Shown piece by piece: positions 11,625-21,010 of a stretch of 64,000 nucleotides of DNA. The DNA is from Sepiola atlantica (lineage: Eukaryota; Mollusca; Cephalopoda; Sepiida; Sepiolidae). Numbering within the stretch: position 1 is the stretch's first letter; each line of letters begins with the position of its first letter. The notes below the pieces were generated by a model, which was given only the letters and a program-made list of their open reading frames with translations, was not told the DNA's origin and did not search any database. The position numbers and the translations under genes were made by a program. Where the stretch lies: the NCBI GenBank assembly GCA_963556195.1, contig OY744519.1, forward strand, positions 31,504,908 through 31,568,907. Direction: 5' to 3'.

Positions 11625-11740
11625 CACATACAACGCTTGCTATTCCCAAATGGTCACCCATCTGGTACTGACCAGGCTCAACGTCGCTTAACTGTAGTGA
11701 TCTAACAAGAACCGGTGTATGTCAACGTGATTATGACGTA
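11625..11740 (-). pseudogene. 5S rRNA-like pseudogene
   Basis: On the reverse strand the order matches 5S rRNA: CACGTTGA, ACACCGGTTCT, GATCAC, AGTTAAGC (box A region), CCTGGTCAGTAC, GATGGGTGACC (box C), TTTGGGAATA and GCGTTGTATG. It spans about 115 nt, close to the normal 119-120. Substitutions and the lack of a T-run terminator after the 3' end point to a pseudogene or the head of a 5S-derived SINE rather than an active gene. Confidence 0.75.
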
Positions 11741-11829
11741 TCGATACCAACTGTCTACCCAAAAGACCAAGAAATGTATTTTCATGTCGTGTGTCATAGA
11801 TTCATTGTTTTTGTCATTCATGTTTGCCT

Positions 11830-11965
11830 GACTTCTTGCTGTAGTATGTGACCACCAAGATTCCCTGAGTCTTCTTTGATGTTTCCTGGCTGCTGTTAAT
11901 TTCGTTAATCCCAAAACTCTGCGTTTAAATTTAATATTCTCATATAGCCAGGTGTCAGTGGCGTG
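11830..11965 (-). pseudogene. LINE fragment upstream of the RT domain
   Basis: Reverse-strand peptide LTKLTAARKHQRRLRESW resembles STKETAARKHQDCQQS in LINE copy B (about 8720-8770). It is short and isolated. Confidence 0.4.
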
Positions 11966-12324
11966 CAGAGATGGGGTAACAGGACTGTGGCCGGGGTCAT
12001 CCAAATGGAGGTGGGTGGGATCCAATTATAGTCAAACAATCTATCTGTCTCATAAAATGTCTCAGTACTAGGACTTATACTTGGGTCTTTGGGACATACA
12101 ATCAAGGAGTTGACCCCGGACATCACCATACCTCTGCACGCAACTGCCGGGTGTTGCTAATTTTCTTTGGCAATTGCTCTCTGAAAGCAATCTTCTGTAG
12201 ATGAGGTTCACTACAAGGATTGGAAAGACTTTGGAATAACAGAATTAAATGGTGCAAGAAAGTGAGGAGCATGAAGTTGTAGTGCACAACGTTCATGGAA
12301 AGAAGAATATGATTGGTTTGGTTT

Positions 12325-12374
12325 TCGGGTTAGGGTTAAGGTTAGGGTTAGGGTTAAGGTTAAGGTTAAGGTTA
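12325..12374 (+). repeat. Telomere-like (TTAGGG)/(TTAAGG) tract
   Basis: About eight six-base units alternating GGGTTA and AGGTTA. TTAGGG is the common metazoan telomere unit. It is interstitial, lying directly upstream of a hairpin-element monomer. Confidence 0.8.
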
Positions 12375-12399
12375 GTATATTTTGTTACGGTCTTGTTTC

Positions 12400-12457
12400 G
12401 GTTTGGCTTGTTTTATGGCATATCAACCATCTATTGGTTATTTAATGCCGAATAAAA
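12400..12457 (+). repeat. Single hairpin-element monomer
   Basis: GGCATATCAACCATCTATTG then GTTATTTAATGCC forms the same stem as the dimeric elements at 22064 and 36567. The inner AACCC/GGGTT stem is here AACCA/TGGTT, so pairing is kept. Confidence 0.65.
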
Positions 12458-12459
12458 TT

Positions 12460-12804
12460 GTCAAATGTAATTCTATAGATAGGATAATAATTTATGTTCC
12501 TAGAATACATTGATCTTAGAATGCATTGCTCTTTGAAAACCTTACTCTTTGAAAATATTACTCCTTGGCATTGGTAATCTTTGTTCCCAATACGATTTAC
12601 CCTTCAGCCACCACCTTCTCGTATCTATTTGGGAAGAAAATCCAAAGGAGAAATAAGGTTTTGATTTTTAGAACTAGATTGAATAATACAGTTGATGATT
12701 GACGTATAGGTACTAGGGCATGACGTGACTAGCCTATTCATCGGATCAGGCCTCTCCGACCTCCCGTCTAGTCGAAGTAAAGGCCGACAGCTCAGCCACT
12801 AGAA

Positions 12805-12805
<1 letters not shown>
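12460..12805. other. No recognised feature
   Basis: No open frame or repeat I can name. It contains the loosely periodic CTTTGAAAA.CTTACTC. Confidence 0.4.

Positions 12806-12858
<53 letters not shown>
12806..12858. repeat. (TA)n(GT)n microsatellite
   Basis: TA tract running into GT. Confidence 0.95.
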
Positions 12859-12861
<3 letters not shown>

Positions 12862-13073
12862 TAAGCAAGCAATAGTCTGTTAAATTCCAATGACCAAGAC
12901 TTCATTCATTTTTTTCCCCGAATTTCACAATAATGCAATGTAACATGACAATTGGTTCGCAAACAAATAACCGGTTATAAACATATAATTACCAGGATGT
13001 TTCGTTTTAACATCTCATCTAGAGACCAACAAATTATTCTTCAAGCAAAAAAAAAAAAACTTGTATGCATTTC

Positions 13074-13075
<2 letters not shown>

Positions 13076-13136
<61 letters not shown>
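13076..13136. repeat. (TA)n array
   Basis: Pure TA. Sequence left of it (12860-13075) has no recognisable feature. Confidence 0.95.
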
Positions 13137-13140
<4 letters not shown>

Positions 13141-13740
13141 AACTGGTATTGTAAACTCATCTTTTCCTGATTCAAACAATCTAACACGAGCTGAATAGGT
13201 GACAAAATAATTTTTCTAGTGTCTGAACAAAAAAAATCGGATTTTATTGACAGTGCTAATTGTTTTTACGAATTAAAAGTCTGATTTTTCTTAATAGTAT
13301 TCTCCCTGACAGACATTCATTATTTCAAAAAGAATATTATTATTAACAGTAAAAGGCACCGTGGAATTTCTATGGGGTTTTGTTAGTTGAATACGAAACG
13401 CGTTACTCGATACACCTCGGCTTATTAGTTAAAAACCGTTGTTTGGTGATATGGACGATAAGGGTAAAGAATGGCGATGAATTATTGGTTCGGAGGCCAA
13501 ATGGCAGATTGGTCTTGAAAGAAAATAACAAAATTAAAAACAAAATGTCCTGTAAAATGTCTAACCGCCATAATAGCTGGCGGGCAGTAATTTTAGACTT
13601 CGTTTTGTATGGGCGCTACCCTTAAAGGTGAAATCCCGCCATTGTGTTTTTCTGACAATAGACAAACAGTTTAACAATTTAACTCACCACAAAAATTTGC
13701 CTTTTTTCCAGTCAGCAAATACTGCGCATGCTCACAAGAC
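13137..13740. other. Mostly unannotated; stray GAAACGCGTTAC
   Basis: GAAACGCGTTAC near 13398 matches the hammerhead-like half at 4959. Nothing else is recognised. Confidence 0.35.
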
Positions 13741-13741
13741 A

Positions 13742-13808
13742 TTATCATTTATTTCCTTTTGGAAACATATTCATTTATTTCCTTTTGGAAACATATTCAT
13801 TTATTTCC
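13742..13808. repeat. 26-bp direct repeat, about 2.5 copies
   Basis: ATTTATTTCCTTTTGGAAAC with TATTC occurs twice exactly, then begins a third time. Confidence 0.9.
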
Positions 13809-13839
13809 GTCCTATCAGAATGCTTTTATTATTACTAGC

Positions 13840-14310
13840 GGGACCCGTAGACATTCCACAGGTGTGTCCTTCATCTATTGTATATTGCTGCTGTGCTTAA
13901 CGGGAGTTTGTGACATATTTCCATTCTATGGACGTCCGGCGCGAACGGAAACCCCACAATATTATTGTACCATCTTTTTTTCAAACTGAAACCTACCTTT
14001 TTAACTATTTTGGTTAATATAATTTCAGAATATATCCTGTCATGGGGATCTATCTCTAAGACTTTTGTAGGAGTCTGTAACATATTTGCATTATATGGAT
14101 GCCCGGTGCCAACGCAGACCCCACAAAATATTATACTGATCAAACTACTCTGATTAATGTAATTTCAGAATATATCTGGCTAGGGGAAGCGGGGTTATCT
14201 CCAAAACCATTATACGGGTGTATGACATATTCCCATTCTATCGACGTCCGGCGCGAACATAGACCCACGATATTGTTGTACTATCTTTGGACAAGACATA
14301 AATTTCACTA
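13840..14310 (+). repeat. Diverged tandem repeat, period about 145-170 bp
   Basis: ACATATT(T/C)(C/G)CATT.TAT.GA.G.CCGG recurs near 13911, 14078 and 14224, each followed by an ACCCCACAAT(A/T)-like block and a TTTCAGAATATATC block. Three diverged units. Confidence 0.75.
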
Positions 14311-14437
14311 TTCAAGAAAGTGTACTTTAGTTTGAGTTCCACGTTCGACATCACAGCTACATCAGAAGAACGACAGAGTATTTGGCATGCTGCGTTGGTG
14401 TGGCCTTCTTCTCCGTCTGTCTGATGTATGGTCATGA

Positions 14438-14665
14438 GCAGTTCTAGGAGGTCCACCCTCCCATGCTTTACCTTCTCACCCTTTGAGAAGTGGTTAGTTT
14501 ATTGCTAATCGCCTGAGGCGCCCCTACTGAGGAATGTCGACGCGGCTGCCCAGGCAATTTTTGTTCCGCTAGAGTTCTCTTCCTCTAGGGCGCTGGCTTT
14601 TCATATCCCACTTTTCCGACTTTGTGTCTAATTTTCCCGCCGTGAGGAAAATAAATAAAAGATCA
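14438..14665 (+). repeat. SINE-B (U2-SINE body relative)
   Basis: Shares with the U2 SINEs the blocks AGGTCCACCCTCCCA, CTGAGGCGCCCCTAC, GAATGTCGACG.GGCTGCCC and GGGCGCTGGCTTTTCA, and ends in an A-rich tail. No U2 head. Confidence 0.75.
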
Positions 14666-14669
14666 ACAA

Positions 14670-15130
14670 CATGAGATGACATTTTTAAAAGTATTTCTTT
14701 TACATTGCATCGTCGGCGATTGAGAGATGCTACCTCAAAAAAAGTGGTGAAGAGCGACAACGTACGTACAACCATAAAATTGCCTTAGCGTATTATTATG
14801 TAGATTATTTAGTCACTAAATTTTTCACTAGAGTCAATACCAGTGATCGCTCACTGACAAAAACACATGTTCTCTGGAGTCTGAGTGACAATAAGTCCTT
14901 CCAGATTTCCAGCACTTTCTGTCTCTTTCGATAACCGTTGCAAATAATTTCGCATTATCGCAACAGCTAGCGACAACAGTTGGTCTTCTCTGGAATCTGA
15001 GTGACAATATGCACCCCCCACCCTGCCAAGGTTCCAGTATTCTCCACGACCTTCCAGTAGAGGTATGGTTGGTGCTCTCCTTCTTCTGTATCTCCATTTT
15101 CTTTTACACTTGGCAACCATTTATTGTGGT
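14670..15130. other. Short direct repeat, otherwise unannotated
   Basis: TTCTCTGGAGTCTGAGTGAC near 14870 and TTCTCTGGAATCTGAGTGAC near 14983 form a direct repeat about 113 bp apart. Overlapping frames here are not convincing genes. Confidence 0.5.
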
Positions 15131-15137
15131 ACCAACC

Positions 15138-15330
15138 ATGGCCGACGGAACGAGAACAATCCATCCGCATGGATTAAATAAACGATTCACTTCGAAATTT
15201 CGTACAGATTCCCGAGTTCGACATAAGATTTCGGAGTTCAAGAAGATGCACCTGACGATGGTCGGTGGTTACATCGGCCGAAACGTTGTTAATGAAACAA
15301 CCCAGATAAGAATAGTAGTCCGAATAGTAC
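15138..15330 (+). repeat. Repeat M copy 1 with hammerhead-like core
   Basis: Shares an ATG-started frame, MADGTRTIHPHGLNK then SKFRTDSRVRH, with the inverted copy at 27075-27345. It also has CTGACGA (15252-15258), helix II GGTCGG/TCGGCC with a single extra T, and GAAAC (15280-15284). No convincing UH cleavage site or helix I, so ribozyme status is weak. Confidence 0.55.
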
Positions 15331-15415
15331 ATATAATGCAGATTGGTAAATGTTGAGATCGCCTGCCTAAACAGTTTCATGAAAAAATAAAATAAAATTA
15401 GTGTATCGGCGATAT

Positions 15416-15466
15416 ATATACTGATGAGAGCAGTAAGCTTGAAACGCTAGCGTCTGTAGGTATAAA
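15416..15466 (+). ncRNA. Hammerhead ribozyme candidate, core intact
   Basis: CTGATGA (15422-15428), helix II GAGC-AGTAA-GCTT, GAAA (15442-15445), helix III ACGC/GCGT with cleavage triplet GTC (15453-15455), then TGTA pairing with TATA just upstream of CTGATGA. Every catalytic-core position matches the family consensus. A TA/GT array begins 37 nt downstream. Self-cleavage is inferred, not shown. Confidence 0.75.
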
Positions 15467-15491
15467 TAATTTAATATTTATTTATAAATAT

Positions 15492-15519
15492 TATATATAT
15501 ATATATAATGTGTGTGTGT

Positions 15520-15594
<75 letters not shown>
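15492..15594. repeat. (TA)n(GT)n microsatellite
   Basis: Short TA tract followed by a long GT run, downstream of the 15416 ribozyme candidate. Confidence 0.95.
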
Positions 15595-15596
<2 letters not shown>

Positions 15597-15926
15597 CGTA
15601 GGAGTTTCACATGTTGGCCGGTCATAATTCAAGAAGGGGACATTTTGTATTCAGCACCGTCCTCTTCCGGAAGACATGCGCACGGGGTTACTGTCGTGCC
15701 TCTACACCGCCTGCTTGCCCAGAGGCGGTCATTTCGAATCAGTCAACACGGGAGTCGGACGTTTGTTCCGCTTGTGATAGACGTTGGCTCTGGGCAAGTA
15801 GCTTGGCAAAAATAGAGTTTTACGGTGAAAAGATATTATAGTTCAGCGTTGGCTACGTGCGCGCAAATAAATACATATTCATCAGTATAATTCGTGTCCG
15901 AGATTTTGCTCCAGTTTGCTTGCTGT

Positions 15927-15928
<2 letters not shown>
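15595..15928. other. No recognised feature
   Basis: GC-richer than its surroundings. Two overlapping frames are open but carry no motif, and one merely extends the GT repeat. Confidence 0.4.

Positions 15929-15996
<68 letters not shown>
15929..15996. repeat. (TA)n array
   Basis: Pure TA. Confidence 0.95.
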
Positions 15997-15998
<2 letters not shown>

Positions 15999-16840
15999 AT
16001 TATGACATGTGAACATTTTAAAGTTAAAATCAATTTAGTATTACGTAATAATAGGGAAAGAAAACCTTTTTACACTTTTTTCGTCTTGAGCGATACAAAA
16101 TAAATAATGGCTCCATGAGTATAATACTATACTTCCTGTTCCAGTAAGACGCCACTTTATAAGAATCTCGATTGTTCTGACATATTTACACAATTCAAAC
16201 GTGTTTTCCCTCAGATTGCATGCGTAATACTAAATAGATTTTAACTCGAAATGGTTCTTCATGTAATAATATTTTTTTAAAACACAAAATAAAATTATTT
16301 TTATCGCCTGTACACAATTTTTTTTTCAGCGAATTCTGTTTAAGGATACGATCTCAGCATTTACCTACAAATTATCAAACGTCACCTTAAATATTCCGAA
16401 ATAACAAGCAAATCATTCAATAGTTAACTTCAAAAACATAGGAATGCTACGTAATATGTAATATTCGCACAGTGTGCTTTCCATAAGTTCCACGTGCGGT
16501 CAGAACAAAAGAAAGGAGAATCCATTGTACGGGGCAGCGTCAGTAGCGCGTATATAATACCTATTGTTCGCGAAACTCCCTTTGTGTGTAATATAACATA
16601 TGGTAAATGGCGGGAGAAGAAGAAAGGAAATGAGTCGACAATGTAGGACAGACTTTGGGTTGAATGAAGAAAGGAGCACAGGTAGTTTTATTTTTTATTT
16701 TATTTTATTTTTTCTGGGTGGAACTCTCCTGTCATTTTATATGTAGAATGCGTTCAAACAGCAAAGAGTCAGTATAATATTTCCTCTAATATTTAATCAG
16801 AAGAAAATGGACGTCACTTGATCGTCAGCGCTAGAACCCC
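15997..16840. other. No recognised feature
   Basis: Unique-looking sequence with a short GCGCG island near 16550 and a TTTTA-rich block near 16690. No coding signal. Confidence 0.4.
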
Positions 16841-17162
16841 TCTAAAGTTCAACTCTTCTTCTCCGCAATATGGACGATGGTAACGTGGTAGTGTCAGGGA
16901 TACCCAGCTAACAGGACCCTGGTGAAAATCTAGGAGTAGCTAACATCAGGATCCGTCGTACTCTGGTCGTCTCTGTCTCTGCGCGCAAGCAAGTGCGTGA
17001 CATTCGCGGAATCTCAAATCCATGGAGTGAGAATAACAGCGTTGTTTCTGCACAACCCCAACTCTCTTTGCGTGTTCTGAGCCAAACCTTCCCAGACTTC
17101 GTATGCAACCGCTGAGCTTTGCTGTACTGGGTGTCAGGGAAAATAAACCTGCAATCTTGCAG
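16841..17162 (+). repeat. Diverged direct repeat, unit 1
   Basis: Aligns in order with 17196-17506: AAAGT.CAAC, GG.AA.GTGGTA.TGTCAG, GTCGTA.TCTGGTCGTC, GGAGTGAG.ATAACAG, GTGTTCTG, TTCGTATGCAACC and CTGCAATCTTGCAG. Confidence 0.75.
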
Positions 17163-17195
17163 TTATAATAAATAGCTACAACAGCAGGTTTTCCT

Positions 17196-17506
17196 TAAAG
17201 TCCAACCTTTTATCGCCGTGGTGTGGGCGGTGGCAATGTGGTACTGTCAGAACTATCAGCTTGGTAAAAATCCGAAAGGTCCGTCGTATTCTGGTCGTCC
17301 CTGCCTCTGTATCTGTGTCAAGCAAGGATATGTCAGGTGTAGAACAGCAAATACCTGGAGTGAGGATAACAGTGTTTATTCTGTGCATGTGCAACTACCA
17401 TTTCTTTGTGTGTTCTGGGTCAATCTTTTCGGATTTTCGTATGCAACCAATTGGCTTCGCTTCCCTGAGTGAAAGGGGGGGGGTAAAATCCTGCAATCTT
17501 GCAGAT
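17196..17506 (+). repeat. Diverged direct repeat, unit 2
   Basis: Partner of 16841-17162. Both end in CTGCAATCTTGCAG, which contains the self-complementary CTGCA. Confidence 0.75.
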
Positions 17507-17529
17507 ATTTTTGTATTAATGAGTCAACG

Positions 17530-17930
17530 CTTATCAAGGTCCAAAAGGCACTCGAGGATAAGGATTAGTGAGTGTGTCAGGTGGACGTTGATATAACACC
17601 TTTAGGACTGGAGACGATGGTTGAAACTGGGGAAAAATTGATTATTTAAGAGGACGGTTCGACAAGATTTGTTAACATTGAACTTGAAACCAACTATGTT
17701 GTAGTCAGCTTCAAAGCAGTCCCGTGGTATTGTGTTCAAAAGACGGGTAGTTGTTGGAAAGAAACTTTGCTTGTGGAATTTCCGTTTAGTTTTAGGTACA
17801 CAGAGGAAGAAAAGAAAATTATTTACAGCGATAGTAGGTAGACGAGTTTTTGCTGTGAATGTTTTACGGGGGGGGGGGTATGGACAGAAATTGAGGCTCA
17901 TTCGAGCACCTACCATGAAAATGACGACAC
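17530..17930 (-). pseudogene. LINE C-terminal tail and 3' end
   Basis: Reverse strand: KTFTAKTRLPTIAVNN, QSFFPTTTRLLNTIPRDCF, NIVGFKFNVNK, then 3' UTR and the LINE 3' hairpin at 17530-17562. This is the best-preserved tail of this family in the window. Upstream domains are absent. Confidence 0.8.
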
Positions 17931-18045
17931 AGTAAAGAAAAGACTAGGTATACTGGAGAGCTACGTTCAACGAGGAGGACTTCATGCAGAACAGACAGAC
18001 CTGAGGCATGATCTTAGTGGGTTCTATGCACAAGTTCGATTCTCT

Positions 18046-18086
18046 CCTCCTCCTCCTCCTCCTCCTCCTCCTCCTCCTCCTCCTCC
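18046..18086. repeat. (CTC)n microsatellite
   Basis: About 13 CTC triplets. Confidence 0.95.
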
Positions 18087-18189
18087 AAGTCAATAACAAC
18101 AACAACAAAAAACAAAAATCAGCAGGGAATGGTGTCACTTCAGGGGGTTCCTGCTTTCCACTTGAAGAAAGGTTAAACATGAAGACATT

Positions 18190-18392
18190 TTAACGGGGGG
18201 GGGGGGGGGACAGCTCCCCCCCCCCCCAAAAAAGGGTACTATGGAAAGGTACAAAAATAGCCATGAACGTACCCGTCGGCATTTCATCGAGAGCGGTGTC
18301 TCAGGCAACCGGCAATAACCTATCCCCCTCACCCACCCTCACGAAAGAGGAGGTAATGTCTGAAAAGATTGTCTTCTAAGAACAAACCGAAC
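18190..18392 (-). repeat. SINE-B-like copy, degenerate
   Basis: Reverse-strand relative of the SINE body (CCGTCGGCATTTC, GTGTCTCAGGCAACCGGCAA). Its left end carries a poly-G/poly-C pair (18196-18229) that could fold as a strong hairpin or reflect slippage. Confidence 0.5.
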
Positions 18393-18722
18393 TATACTGC
18401 ATTCGATGTCGTCTTGTCCTTCGGGGCTTAATTCCGCCGATCTGTGGGTTTGTCCTGTGCAGTTCAAGAGGTCAACCCTCCCAGGCTTTGCCTCCCGTCT
18501 TTGGGGAGGAGTAAGATTATTGCTTACTGCCTGAGGCGCCCCTACCGGGGAATGTCGACGGGGCTGCCCAGGCAATTTTTAATGGCCAGAGTGCTCACCT
18601 TCTCGGGCGCTGGCTTTTCAAACCCCACTTTCCCGACCCGACCTTGGGTCACATCTTACTTGTGGGAGTAAGATAAAACTGGCCTTGTGCCTAACCTCCT
18701 CGAGGGGAGGTAAATAAATAAT
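18393..18722 (+). repeat. U2-SINE, truncated just after the U2 head
   Basis: Starts at ATACTGCA, where the linker after the U2 head begins in full copies. It then follows the 51099 copy through the body (CTGAGGCGCCCCTACCGGGG, GGGCGCTGGC, CACATCTTACTTGTGGGAG) to the AGGTAAATAAAT tail. Confidence 0.8.
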
Positions 18723-19024
18723 AAAGCATAATAATATGTAAATCTATCAGCAGGGGGGGGGGCAGTCGCTGTATCTGATATGTCTATATCGATGACTGAC
18801 AATCATATTAGTTCTCAACAAATCAATACATTTGTTTGTTCTTTTTTTCTTTCTATCAGAAATGTATTCTCTCATTACAATGATTAAGCAAAGATGTCAG
18901 TCTATTGACTGCACGGACGTCGTGCATGGTTTGGGACAGAATACAGTATTGGCCCGCAATCGGCTCATTGCAACCTGAATCTAATTCATCATTCTTCCGA
19001 GTGTGATTCTCCTTTAATATCGTG

Positions 19025-19160
19025 ACCAACCCAATGGATATCGACGCAGACTTTGGAATCAGTTAAGCGAAGTTCAAATCATGTGGGATCTATTATATGT
19101 AATTACGTACTAATACTATTTGGAAAGGTATGAACCCAACAAAACCCTCCAGCCATGAGT
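19025..19160 (+). repeat. Possible tRNA-related SINE piece
   Basis: AAGTTCAAATCATG resembles a B box, and the downstream ATCTATT..ACGTACTAATAC block matches 11400-11440. CCAGC.ATGAGTAAAAT recurs near 58965, again just upstream of a LINE tail. Confidence 0.35.
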
Positions 19161-19224
19161 AAAATGTGCAACTTGTGTTCAATTAATCGCATGTAGTGAA
19201 CAAGGTCTGGAAAACTTTATACTC

Positions 19225-19450
19225 TAATCGCTTCTTTCTTTGGACCGCTTGTCTTTGGAATTCCCTCCCTGCTCTCTGTTTCCCCGACTGTACTAAGATG
19301 CAGAAATTTAAATGTAATGTGAACAAACATCTTGCTGTACAACTCCCCACTTAGAATGCCCCTTATAATTCTGGCCCTTAATCATAGTAGCCCCTTATGT
19401 CTCAGAGGTAATGTGTCTTGTTTAGGGTGAATAAAAGTAAAATAAATAAA
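19225..19450 (+). pseudogene. LINE C-terminal end and A-rich tail
   Basis: Peptide FFLWTACLWNSLPALCFPDC, then KFKCNVNKHLA and a stop, followed by a (TAAA)n tail ending at about 19459. Same tail order as the other LINE ends here, but possibly a different sub-family, since it has the A-rich end and lacks the 3' hairpin. Confidence 0.7.
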
Positions 19451-19459
19451 TAAATAAAA

Positions 19460-19740
19460 ATAGAGTATGTGTTTTGAGAATTATATAACTAAAAAGGTTT
19501 GATATGCCGTTAAACAAAGAAATCAAAGTAATTAGATAATTAATTACTATAAGTAATTTGTTCTCGTACTAAGTAATTTCAAAAGGTTTGATATGCCGTC
19601 AAACCGACAAATAACACCAAACCAATATCGTCTTTCAAAAAAGGGGCATTTACTTTGATTATTTGAAGAACCCGAATCAGCGAAATATCACATTTACCCG
19701 TTTCCAACTATAGCTAAGTTAGACATGAAGTCAGCTTAAC
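19460..19740. other. Short direct repeat in AT-rich DNA
   Basis: AAAGGTTTGATATGCCGT followed by (T/C)AAAC occurs near 19492 and 19582. Confidence 0.5.
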
Positions 19741-19744
19741 GCGA

Positions 19745-19850
19745 GAGAAAACCAGCTCCTCCGAGGGGAGCACTTTGGTCAGGTACAAAAACAACTGAGT
19801 ACAGGACCTGTCGGCATTTTCCGGTAGAAGCACCCCAGGCGACCGGCCAT
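19745..19850 (-). repeat. SINE-B-like fragment
   Basis: CCTGTCGGCATTTTCCGGTA, GAAGCACCCCAGGCGACCGG is a reverse-strand piece of the SINE-B body, abutting repeat N. Confidence 0.5.
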
Positions 19851-20262
19851 ATCATTGAACGACGATAAAACAAAGTCTATTGAACATTCGCTACTGGTTG
19901 ATAAATCGGACTGACTTCTTTTTTGGCCTTTTTGCTAGGAGCAAAGTCTAGTGTCTGTCATCTTTTTCTGTCCTCGGTCAATGGATGAGAAATCCTTCTA
20001 GACTAAGGCAATTTTTTATTTTTTGATCCCAATCCAGATTTCCTCTTTTTGGAGAGCTGGATTTTTTTTCCACATTAAAAACCGACCTTTTGTCTTACTC
20101 TGCGCTCATGGGGAGGCAAGTAAGTAGGAACTGAAGTTTATTTTTTTACCAAATATGGTTGGATTCCAGAAGGGATTGTTAATTTTATTAACGATTCCAT
20201 GGGTTGCATTTTTTGTGGCGGGGAGGGGGGGGGGGTCACCCTGTATATTAAGAAGCCTTATA
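19850..20262 (+). repeat. Repeat N copy split by about 200 bp
   Basis: The first part (ATCATTGAACGACGATAAAA) and second part (CCAAATATGGTTGGATT to GGGTCACCCTGTATA) are contiguous in the 58672 copy. Here 19926-20127 intervenes, suggesting a later insertion that I cannot classify. Confidence 0.6.
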
Positions 20263-20479
20263 TAGCTCTGGAATAGTAAGTAATCGTCCATGGTTAAAAG
20301 ATTAAATTTGATATCCATGAAAATAGCGTAGGCGGAACACGGAAAGAGAAGTAAAGGGGTGACGCGACGCGACGATTAGAAGGTGAGAACTTTTTCGGTA
20401 GTACCCGGTTAGAAGCGAATCGGGAAGGATTTATAAAATGAACTCTTAAAACGTTAGTCAGAGTAAAGACAACGTGTTC

Positions 20480-20494
20480 TCTCTCTCTCGCTCT

Positions 20495-20539
<45 letters not shown>

Positions 20540-20540
20540 A
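20480..20540. repeat. (CT)n array
   Basis: CT run with two CG and TT interruptions. Confidence 0.95.
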
Positions 20541-20710
20541 ATGCACCTCCTAAGACCAAGCCGGACCACACCTCATCCCGACAAAGAGGGGGCGGATGGT
20601 TTCGAAGAGTCGCTACGTTGCCAGAATGGTGTCAATGCGAACCTGGGAAATAACGATCCGTTTTTACGAAAGTTTTGTTGAGTTATGAAATAGCGTTTTT
20701 TAAACGAGTA

Positions 20711-20826
20711 TTGATTTACTCCTCTCCATAAGTTAGGCACTAGGCCAGTTTTTATCTTACTCCCACAAGTAAGATGTGACCCAAGGAACAGATACTACAC
20801 TTTGATCATAGCCAAAAGGCCAAGAA
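20711..20826 (-). repeat. Internally deleted U2-SINE
   Basis: Reverse strand: U2 5' end (TTCTTGGCCTTTTGGCTATG, then GTAGTATCTGTT) joined at about 20785/20786 directly to the last 70 bp of the SINE (GGGTCACATCTTACTTGTGG to AGTAAATCAA). The whole body between is missing. Confidence 0.8.
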
Positions 20827-20829
20827 CAC

Positions 20830-21010
20830 ACTAGTAGATCAAAAGTCAATGGCGTAAACGTATGTTTAGATACGGCCACGCATTTCCAGGGAAGACTATG
20901 TTGATCTGATTGGCATTGACGTTGCTAAACGCGAAGATTGAATTTTGATTTTAGATGCGTCCAAGCCGTCGGTCAGTCTGTCACGCTAAAGTTTCAAATA
21001 ACATGAAGGT
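20830..21010. other. No recognised feature
   Basis: No repeat or coding signal I can support. Confidence 0.3.

Noticed and set aside
11625..11740. Active 5S rRNA gene
   Set aside because: Too many substitutions, no T-run terminator, single copy.
12325..12374. True chromosome end
   Set aside because: Only about 50 bp, mixed units, and embedded in other sequence.
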